Assembly (NCBI GenBank): GCA_949987565.1
Contig: OX465111.1
Coordinates: forward strand, 9,505,202 to 9,569,201
Source of the DNA: Luidia sarsii
Taxonomy: Eukaryota > Echinodermata > Asteroidea > Paxillosida > Luidiidae
Length of the DNA stretch: 64,000 nucleotides
Direction: 5' to 3'
Shown here: positions 57,018 through 64,000 of the stretch, in pieces
Layout of the letters: every line of letters starts with the position of its first letter
Position numbering within the stretch: the stretch's first letter is position 1
The notes under the pieces: generated by a model
The model's input: the letters and a program-made list of their open reading frames with translations, nothing else
Told to the model about the DNA's origin: nothing
The model's database searches: none
Position numbers and translations under genes: made by a program

Positions 57018-57990
57018 ATTGATCTCCATAATGAAGACTGGATAGGACACCGCGCGTTGCTCGTGCACAAAATACGCGGTCGAACAATGGCGGCGCGCAA
57101 CGCTTCAGGAGGGTAGAGTCGTGTATGTTGGTTAGAGCATGGAGGAAGGAAAATCTATTTTCCTTCCTCCATGGTTAGAGCATCTTGCTCTATGGTTAGA
57201 GTTCACTCGCTTGGCCGTGGATGAATTTGGTCTACCTTGTATGTTGTAGGAACGAGTAATTAAGGTGCCGGAAATAATTTTTATATCCGCATTTGAATCG
57301 GCCACGGCTACACATTGATTTGCTGGTGTTTATCATTCTTAACTTTTCTGAGCAACTTTAGGAATAAAAAACAAAATACCGCTGGTGGAACATTTGTTCA
57401 TTCATTCAACGCTTGCACAATTGCAAATTGACAAAAAGCAATGCGGATTTATTTCTTGTAATTTTTTGGCACATGGTTATAAGGCTAGTCACCAGTGATA
57501 TCCAAATTATTCCTTTTTTCAAGGGGTGGATTCAGCTTTTGGGTAACCCAAATAACAGCAGTTATAATGTTAATGATTATTTGACCACTGCTTGAACAAC
57601 ACAGGTCATAATTATGCCATTAATTTAAAATCTCAGTCATCAATAAGCAGTATGCAGTACTAAATGAGTCCATCTGGGCAACCAACAACTTACTTGTGAA
57701 AAGTTATTCCTTTTTTACGGCTCACTTTTCCGTCCCTCTCCGGCCAATTCACTGCTGCACACGCTTTGACCTTTGTTTTTTTCGAATTTTCCTATTTTAT
57801 TCGTGTATGTTTATGTTTTTTCAAAAGATGACTATTTGAAGGGAAAAAATGCGTCCACTTCTTTGAGATGTCCATTCAAATGTGTGCGCGCAGCAAATCG
57901 ACACGTTCGTTTCTTACCCTCTTGACAAAACGCACACGCGGACGCGCATTTGACGCGCTGTCCTATCCAGTCTTTATTATGGAGATCAAT
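57018..57990. mobile_element. Foldback/TIR element 3
   Basis: 57018-57049 (ATTGATCTCCATAATGAAGA ...) is inverted at 57959-57990 with one mismatch. Beyond this both sides are GC-rich (CGCGCGTTGC, GACGCGCTG). No coding was recognised. It contains the short hairpin at 57138-57173. Confidence 0.65.
57138..57173. repeat. Perfect 17-bp hairpin with 2-nt loop
   Basis: CATGGAGGAAGGAAAAT, loop CT, then the exact complement. GGTTAGAG lies directly before and GTTAGAGCAT after it, as though the hairpin were inserted with a short duplication. Confidence 0.9.
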
Positions 57991-57991
57991 G

Positions 57992-58168
57992 CCATGTACA
58001 TGTACAGTGTACATGTAAACATGTAAGTACTGTGTACACGTACGTACATTGTATATGTACACATGTACATGTACATGTACATGTACGGTACATACAGTGT
58101 GCAATGTACATGTACATGTACATGTACGGTACATACAGTGTGCAATGTACATGTACATGTACATGTAC
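57992..58168. repeat. TACATG palindromic array
   Basis: TGTACATG units surround two copies of GGTACATACAGTGTGCAATG (58085, 58129). The minus ORFs of MYMYMC type are artefacts. Confidence 0.9.
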
Positions 58169-58324
58169 TGCCTTCTCAAATTTCTTTTAAAATGAAAGAC
58201 AAGTAAAAAAAAAACACCTGATGATTTTCTTTATTTTATTATAATCCATCGACATTCTGGTACACAAAACAAAAAAATTAATTAAATGGGCCTCAAGCTC
58301 AAATTTTAAAGTTGTACCGTACAG

Positions 58325-59525
58325 CAACGATTGTCTGTGGACATTTTGACTTTTGGCCCGAGCAACGTCCTATGGACGTTAAATAAACGTTGCCTGTGAA
58401 CATTTGCTTTGGACCGAGAACAGATCTCAGCAACGTCCTCTGAATGTTAAATGAACGTTGCCTGTGAACAAATTTGCTTTGCGGAACATATCTCAGCGAC
58501 GTCGTCTGAACGTTAAATGAACGTTGCCTGTGAACATTTTGCTAAGGACCAAGAAAAAAAGATCTCAGCAACGTCCTCTGAACGTTAAATGAACGTTGTC
58601 TATTAACATTTTGATTTTGGACCGAAAACATGACGTTTAGCAACGTCCTGTGAACGTTGAATGAACGTTGTCTATTAAACATTTTGATTTTGGACCGACT
58701 GAACATGACGTTCAGCAACGTTCTCTGAACGTTAAATGAACGTTCTCTATGAACATTTTGATTTTGGACCAAGAACATGACGTTCAGCAACGTCCTGTGA
58801 ACGTTGAAATGAACGTTGTCTGTGAACATTTTGCTTTGGACCGAGAACAGATCTTAGCAACGTCCTCTGAACGTTAAATGAACGTTGTCTGTGAACATTT
58901 TGATTTTGGACAGAGAACGCATGACGTTCAACAACGTCCTCTGAACGTTGAATGAACGTTGTCTGTGAACATTTTGTTTTGGACCAAGAACATGACGTTC
59001 AACAACGTCCTCTGAACATTGTCTGTGAACATTTTGATTTTGGACCGAGAACGCATGACGTTCAGCAACGTCCTCTGAACGTTCTCTGAACGTTGTCTGT
59101 GAATTTTTTGTTTTGGACCAATTAAGAACATGACGTTCAACAACGTCCTCTGAACGTCTTCTGTGAACATTTTGATTTTGGACCGAGAACGCATGATGTT
59201 CAGCAACGTCCTCTGAACGTTGTCTGTGAACATTTTGTTTTGGACCAAGAACATGACGTTCAACAACGTCCTCTGAACGTCCTCTGTGAACATTTTGATT
59301 TTGGACCGAGAACGCATGACGTTCAGCAACGTCCTCTGAACGTTGTCTGTGAACATTTTGTTTTGGACCAAGAATATGACGTTTAACAACGTCCTCTGAA
59401 CGTTGTCTGTGAACGTTTTGATTTTGGACCGAGAACGCGTTCAGCAACGTCCTCTGAACTTTCTCTGAACGTTGTCTGTGAAATTTTTGTTTTGGACCAA
59501 GAACATGACGTTCAACAATGTCCTC
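58325..59525. repeat. ACGTTC minisatellite, about 60-65-bp unit
   Basis: About 19 units with anchors CAGCAACGTCCTCTGAACGT, GTCTGTGAACATTTTG and TTTTGGACCGAGAACGCATGA. The words GAACGTTGTCTGAACGT-like are shared with the 45.66-46.2 kb array. The long minus ORF through it is the repeat staying open. Confidence 0.9.
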
Positions 59526-59554
59526 AGTAGTATAGTAAGAGCAAGATGACCCCC

Positions 59555-59945
59555 ATTGAGGTGGAATTGAGGCGGGGATTGAGCTGGGATTGAGGTGGGA
59601 TTGAGGTGGGATTGAGGCGGGATTGAGTCGGGGATTGAGGTGGGATTGAGGCGGGATTGAGGCGGGGATTGAGGCGGGGATTGAGGCGGGATTGAGGCGG
59701 GAATGAGGCGGGAATGAGGCGGGAATGAGGCGGGATTGAGGCGGGAATGAGGCGGGAATGAGGCGGGAATGAGGTAGGAATGAGGCGGGAATAAGGCGGG
59801 AATGAGGCGGGAATGAGGCGGGAATGAGGCGGGAATGAGGCTGGAATGAGGCGGGAATGAGGTAGGAATGAGGCGGGAATAAGGCGGGATTGAGGCTGGA
59901 ATGAGGCGGGAATGAGGCGGGAATGAGGTGGGAATGAGGTGGTAG
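59555..59945. repeat. 11-bp minisatellite GAGGCGGGAAT
   Basis: About 35 tandem copies of GAGGCGGGAAT / GAGGCGGGATT. Three units make 33 bp, which explains the 11-residue periodic minus ORF (PHSRLIPASFP). It abuts the end of the Gypsy element. Confidence 0.95.
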
Positions 59946-60001
59946 TGGTTTTGTTAATGACTTGCAACAGGGGAGTTGGAATAAATAACAGTCAAAACGG
60001 G

Positions 60002-60083
60002 TGCCTAAAACCAACCGGAACTCACCAGAACATTCCTTATGTGGTCAACGAGCAATATACAGTTTGAGGTATTTTATTGAACA
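60002..60083 (-). repeat. Gypsy element 3' end (LTR part)
   Basis: Same 80 bp as 841-919, inverted. It includes a polyadenylation-like AATAAA. The distance from the pol stop to this end is only about 150 bp, so the LTR here is short or truncated. Confidence 0.65.
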
Positions 60084-60152
60084 CTTTCATGCTTGTAACA
60101 ATAACAACAATGAATTAATAAACAAAAGAAACGCTGTGAAATTAATAAAACA

Positions 60153-61514
60153 TTAAGAAGTGTGTTCCTTGGCCTTTTCGTAAGCAGACAGAAGGCCTTC
60201 ACGGAATGTTTTGACGAACTCTTCACAGGAAGGAGGATTATCTAAACTATTTTCTAAACCAAACATCAGATCAACCGGCAAATTTGGATGCCGCCCAAAC
60301 ATTAAATAAAATGGGGCGAAGCCTGTTGAGTCGTGTCGTGTGGCGTTGTAAGCATGTGCCATGTGGCCGACATATTCCTTCCAATTCTTCTTCTTATCAG
60401 GATCCATGGAACCTAGCATGTTAAGTAAGGTATGGTTAAACCTCTCGGTCTGACCATTTTCTTGAGGGTGATACGGTGTTGTGTGGCTCCGCTTAATACC
60501 AGATACTCTGCAAAGTTCTTTAATTAGATTGCTTTCAAAGTTGCGACCTTGGTCAGCATGGATGCGTGCTGGGAATCCGTAGTGGAGAATAAAATGTTTC
60601 CACAGTATCTTCGCAACTGTTTCAGCCTTTTGGTCAAGGGTCGGGAAAGCTTGAGCATATTTTGTAAAATTGTCGGTTACCACCAAGATATTCTCAAAAC
60701 CACCTTTAGATTTTTCTAGTTTGAGGAAGTCAATGCAGACCAATTGCATGGGTTCGCTTGTTGATATGTTGACGAGTGGTACTCTAGTCCTTGATGGCTG
60801 TGTTTTCCTAAGGCAGCATCGCTTACAACGGAGACAATACTGCTTAACATCATTTTGCATCCGCGGCCAGAAAAACCTGTTTCTTACCATCTCAATGGTT
60901 CTATCAAAGCCTAATTGTCCAACCTCGTCGTGCAAACCATGCATTGCTGTCATTCCGTATTTGTATGGTAAGACAAGTTGATTTGTGTGGTGTCCATCAG
61001 GTGTAGTTCTTTTGCGATAAAGAACATTATCACGCACATTGAGTCGGTCCCATTGTCTGAAGTATAATACACAGTCATGTGGCTCTCGTTTCTTATGAAT
61101 ATTATCCGGTTTCTGGTTCTGCTCAAGGTAGAAAAGAACTCTGGTGATAATGGGGTCATCACGTTGAGCTATGGCTAATTCTCTTTTAGAGATCTTAGGG
61201 AGTCCATCATTACTCGACTCAAGTTTGAGGTCTCGCTCTGTTTTTGTGGTTTGTCGAGTTGTCATAAGATATTGCGAAGCGATGGGTTCGATATAGGGTT
61301 GTGAAGTGGGCGGGTGACCATTGCATATAGCATGAACATCCTCCGGACCAATGGTGATTGCCTCGTTTTGAAGTGATGCACACAAACTGTTCTTCTCGGA
61401 GAACGGGAGTCTGGATAAAGCATCGGCAGGCGCGTTGTTTTTCCCAGGTTTGTATTTAATGCTAAAGTCGAACTGTGAAAGCGCGGCGACCCATCTTTGG
61501 CTCGTGGCATCCAA
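60153..61514 (-). CDS. Gypsy RNase H end and integrase
   Basis: The open frame of 453 codons begins with the end of RNase H (RWVAALSQFDFSIKYKPG, NAPADALSRLPF). The integrase zinc region reads LHDEVGQLGFDRT and YCLRCKRC; the second His of the HHCC set is Gln here (GQLG instead of GHLG). The core has the three acidic residues in VCIDFLKLE, IHADQGRNFES and NGQTERFN (D, D, E). The tail ends in SAYEKAKEHTS. The enzyme would insert element DNA. This is the longest intact frame of the window. It has no own start and would be made as part of a polyprotein. The His change may reduce zinc binding. Confidence 0.9.
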   Translation of the reverse strand: MDATSQRWVAALSQFDFSIKYKPGKNNAPADALSRLPFSEKNSLCASLQNEAITIGPEDVHAICNGHPPTSQPYIEPIASQYLMTTRQTTKTERDLKLESSNDGLPKISKRELAIAQRDDPIITRVLFYLEQNQKPDNIHKKREPHDCVLYFRQWDRLNVRDNVLYRKRTTPDGHHTNQLVLPYKYGMTAMHGLHDEVGQLGFDRTIEMVRNRFFWPRMQNDVKQYCLRCKRCCLRKTQPSRTRVPLVNISTSEPMQLVCIDFLKLEKSKGGFENILVVTDNFTKYAQAFPTLDQKAETVAKILWKHFILHYGFPARIHADQGRNFESNLIKELCRVSGIKRSHTTPYHPQENGQTERFNHTLLNMLGSMDPDKKKNWKEYVGHMAHAYNATRHDSTGFAPFYLMFGRHPNLPVDLMFGLENSLDNPPSCEEFVKTFREGLLSAYEKAKEHTS

Positions 61515-61924
61515 CTTTGCAGACCTATGTAGTAATATACACTAAAGGGTTGTTGTCAGTCAGCAAAGTGAATTTATTTCCCACAGGATATTCTCTCAAC
61601 TTCTTTGTGACGGACCATTTTAATGCAAGGATATCTGGACTCGGCCGGGGTGAGACTTCTGCTGGCGTATGCTATGACCCGTTCTATGCCGTTTTGGACT
61701 TGGCTTAGAATTGCCCCCAATCCTGATCCAGAAGCATCGGTTTGTACTATGAACGGAAGGGAGTAGTCGGCATACGCTAGTATTGGAGATGATATCATTT
61801 TATGCTTTAGGGTGTCCATTGCTTGTTGACAATCTTCAGTCCATATGAAGGGAGGAGGAGGACGGGAGTTTCTTTTGCAGCCTTTTTTCCTTCGTCTAGG
61901 ATCTCCGGAGGTCAATTTATACAA
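61515..61924 (-). pseudogene. Gypsy RNase H, N-terminal part
   Basis: The frame 61924-61574 reads PPFIWTEDCQQAMDTLKHKM, then YSLPFIVQTDASGSGLGAIL (first catalytic Asp) and GIERVIAYASRSLTPAESRY. After this the frame is lost. The expected L-T-D-N-N-P block appears in another frame near 61560, just before the integrase ORF. Confidence 0.85.
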
Positions 61925-62750
61925 AGGCGCTACGATATCAGAGTAGCCTTTAATGAACCTCCGGTAGTAGCCCGTAAACCCAAGAAAACGGAGTAACTCC
62001 TTCCGGTTAGTCGGGCTGGGCCAGTCTGCTATATACCTTCGATGTTTTCTCTGGATCGGTGGAAATGCCTTGAGATGACACTATGTGTCCAAGGTATTTG
62101 ACTTTTGTCTTTAGTAGATCACATTTACTGGGCTTCAACTTGAGTCCATGCTCCCGCAGTCGGGAAAAGACATTCCCAAGTCACTCAATGTGTTTTTCAA
62201 AAGTGTCTGAAAATACGATTATATCATCAAGATATAAGAGGACGGACAAGTAATTGAGGTCCCCAAGGCAGGTCATTATGAGACGCTGGAAGGTAGCTGG
62301 GGCATTTTGTAAGCCGAAGGGCATACGGTTACATTCGAAAAATCCCATTGGAGTAGTGAATGCCGTTTTAGGCTTGTCGCTTTCTTCAACCTCTACCTGC
62401 CAGTATCCCGATGTTAAGTCAAGAGTAGTGAAGAGTGAAGCATCGCCAAGAGCATCTAATGCTTCTTCAATACGTGGTAGGGGATATGCATCACGGATGG
62501 TCTTACTATTTAGTTGTCTGTAATCTACACATATTCTAAGTGAACCATCTTTCTTTTATACTATAACCATAGGAGAAGCATACGGGCTATTGCTGCGACG
62601 AATTGCTTCAGTCTCAATCATACCCTTCAAATGGTCATTGGCTGCTTCATATCGTGACGGAGGTATACATCTGTAGGGGATGCGGAACGGCTGAGTGTTG
62701 ACCAAGGGAATTGTATGCTTAATGGTAGACGTGCAACCAAAGATTTCCAT
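61925..62750 (-). pseudogene. Gypsy reverse transcriptase
   Basis: The ORF 62750-62556 gives IPYRCIPPSRYEAANDHLKG and RRSNSPYASPMVIV, then a stop. The neighbouring stretch reads DGSLRICVDYRQLNSKTI, TLDLTSGYWQVEVEE (first catalytic Asp), MPFGLQNAPATFQRLI and LLYLDDIIVFSDT (YLDD near 62230). A further stop follows after EKHIE and another frameshift near 62030. All seven RT blocks can be located, but the chain is interrupted. Confidence 0.85.
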
Positions 62751-63292
62751 AGCTCCTCGGTTATAGTTGTTATTTGGGAACCAGAATCAATTAGCGCCAA
62801 GTGTTTTTCACCGTTGACCTCTATGGTGTCTTCGTTACTCGGGCCGATGAGCTGTTCATGATCTTGTTCTCTGGTCTCCGGATACATTTGTCTGGTATTT
62901 ACTGTGCTGTGTAGATCTATCGGGCATGAGGAGTCTGGCCCTCGGACGGCTTTCCCGTTAACCGTGGGGCCTGGGAGTTTAACGGAATAGATTTGCATCC
63001 TTATGCGATGTGGCCCTCTTGGCCGCACTTGTGACATGTAAATACTCGTGAAGTGTATTGCTTTGGTTGCTGTCTTCCAGTTGACGTCATCGAAAGCTGC
63101 TCTACGTTTTGGCTCAGTTGTTTTACAGTTGATATCAGTTCCTGGAGGACATCGTGGTCGGACTTCTTTTGGAATTGTTGTTTGGTGTTCGGCTGATTGG
63201 AGGTTTTGGTATAGGGTCGGACGATTGTTGTTGTGGTCGAGCTTGGACAGATTCCTTAGGCCTATATTGAACGTTCGACTTTGAGATAGCAT
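62627..63292 (-). pseudogene. Gypsy zinc knuckle and aspartic protease
   Basis: The 221-codon frame contains VNGEKHLALIDSGSQITTI, where the D-S-G is the catalytic aspartate motif of a retropepsin (about 62800). At 63000-63045 an alternative frame reads CHKCGQEGHIA, a stop, then GC, so a C-x2-C-x4-H-x4-C knuckle of the nucleocapsid has lost its frame. The order gag, knuckle, protease fits Gypsy. Confidence 0.75.
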
Positions 63293-63405
63293 TCATCCTG
63301 TCCTCTCGTTCAAATTGACGTAGCTCTATTACAAGTTTATGAAAATCCATGTTCCTAGGTCTCATTGGTGCTAGTCTTTGCACTACCGCTCATCTTTTAC
63401 GCCTC

Positions 63406-63972
63406 TCATGAATTATTGGGACAACATATACTATTCCTATAATGCAGCTGATGGTGGCCCATTGTCTCCTCGACATACCTTAAGGTAGCCTCCAACTCAA
63501 CTGCATAGATGCTTGGGGACTCATTAGGCAGTCTCTCCCTTTGATAGAAGTTTGCTAGAGGGTCGCCAACTGTCGAGAGTTCCCCGAACTGCGAAACCAA
63601 CTCTGCGAATGCATACTCGGCTGTTTGCTGTGCTGGTGGTAGGTTTAAAACCAGCTTGCGTGCAGCTCCTTCCAGGTATCGGACGATGGTAGCATATCTC
63701 ATGTCGGGGGGTATGGCTGTGGTGCTAAGTAAGTATTTAGTGTCTCTTATCCAGTCATCAATAGAAACATTTGAACCCTCTCGGCCAGAGAAAATAGGAA
63801 CATTCTTTACCTGATATGACGGCATTAGATTCAAATGAGGCAAAGAAGGGGGTGAATATCTCGGTAGTTTTGTAAGAGGGGCGTGCTTGAGGTGGCAGAT
63901 TGTTGGCTGCTGTTGCAGTTCCACTGCGCATAGGTGCGGGTTCTTTTTGATTGAGGGGGGTACAAATATCAT
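63406..63972 (-). pseudogene. Gypsy gag, capsid region
   Basis: The 188-codon frame includes NVPIFSGREGSNVSIDDWIR, RYATIVRYLEGAARKLVLNL, FAELVSQFGELSTVGDPLAN and FYQRERLPNESPSIYAVELE. F-S-G...W...YLEG.A...F...Y.....E.....Y is the retrotransposon gag (capsid) pattern. It forms the particle. The frame ends at 63406 by frameshift; the remainder is in 63383-63135. The region above 63972 to the window end shows no further ORF. Confidence 0.75.
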
Positions 63973-64000
63973 TGGGAAATGGAGTTGAACGATGAATTGA

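Larger units (their letters stand above)
60002..64000 (-). mobile_element. Ty3/Gypsy retrotransposon, 5' end outside window
   Basis: Reading from right to left the order is gag (63972-63406), zinc knuckle, protease, RT, RNase H and integrase (to 60153). This is the Ty3/Gypsy order. The 3' end with AATAAAATACC and the terminal GGTTTTAGGCA is at 60083-60002 and matches 841-919. Several frameshifts and stops disrupt gag-pol, but integrase is intact over 453 codons. The 5' LTR is beyond 64000. The chromodomain region was not seen. Confidence 0.9.

Noticed and set aside
57121..57215. tRNA or tRNA-derived SINE (GGTTAGAGCAT resembles a D-arm)
   Set aside because: No acceptor stem, anticodon arm or GGTTCGA-type T-arm can be folded around it.
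58854..60014. 386-codon minus ORF as a real gene
   Set aside because: It runs through two tandem repeats whose units simply lack stops. Residue periodicity follows the DNA repeats.

Overview
The window reads as eukaryotic, repeat-rich, intergenic DNA, probably from a marine invertebrate. Ngaro, Penelope-like, Kolobok-type and Harbinger elements sit side by side, with many TACATG palindromes and TAGGCCTA/TACTAG-type low-complexity tracts. An echinoderm or another invertebrate deuterostome is my best guess (low confidence, by impression only). I found no bacterial or organellar genes and no complete host gene. Nearly every recognisable protein belongs to a mobile element, and almost all are broken. 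|| Layout. 1-6.6 kb: a terminal fragment of a Gypsy-type element, a Penelope-like 3' end in a foldback, and two terminal-inverted-repeat (TIR) elements, one carrying degenerate telomere-like repeats. 6.66-32.14 kb: one Ngaro retrotransposon with its A1 ... B1-A2-B2 split direct repeats. It encodes a zinc-knuckle ORF1, reverse transcriptase, RNase H, tyrosine recombinase and an SGNH hydrolase. About 6.5 kb of Ngaro is spread over 25.5 kb because three TTAA-flanked DNA transposons have landed in it: A (6.8 kb) in ORF1, B (8.4 kb, same family as A) in the SGNH gene, and C (3.7 kb) directly abutting B. 32.14-45.65 kb: a satellite of about 105-110 bp monomers with higher-order structure, followed by an older relative with longer units. 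The array is split by a fourth TTAA element, D (4,992 bp). D carries a decayed THAP domain on the plus strand and, on the minus strand, a three-exon gene for a zinc-binding domain like the cytoplasmic tail of P2X7 receptors, with a 63-bp in-frame triplication. 45.66-50.4 kb: minisatellite and two foldback elements. 50.44-56.83 kb: a giant inverted repeat centred on a Harbinger element whose transposase lacks its last exon. Each arm serves as the empty site proving insertions in the other arm, with 3-, 8- and 9-bp target duplications. 57-60 kb: a foldback, a TACATG array and two minisatellites. 60.0-64.0 kb: a minus-strand Ty3/Gypsy element (integrase, RNase H, RT, protease, gag) running off the window. 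|| How it fits together: the locus is a stratified transposon graveyard. The nesting order can be read directly (satellite, then Ngaro and D; Ngaro, then A, B and C; inverted repeat, then Harbinger, MULE-like, hAT-like and TTA elements). The most unusual content is element D, which pairs a THAP domain with a P2X7-tail-like gene inside TTAA-flanked termini, and the Penelope-derived 3' tails whose hairpin resembles part of a hammerhead ribozyme.
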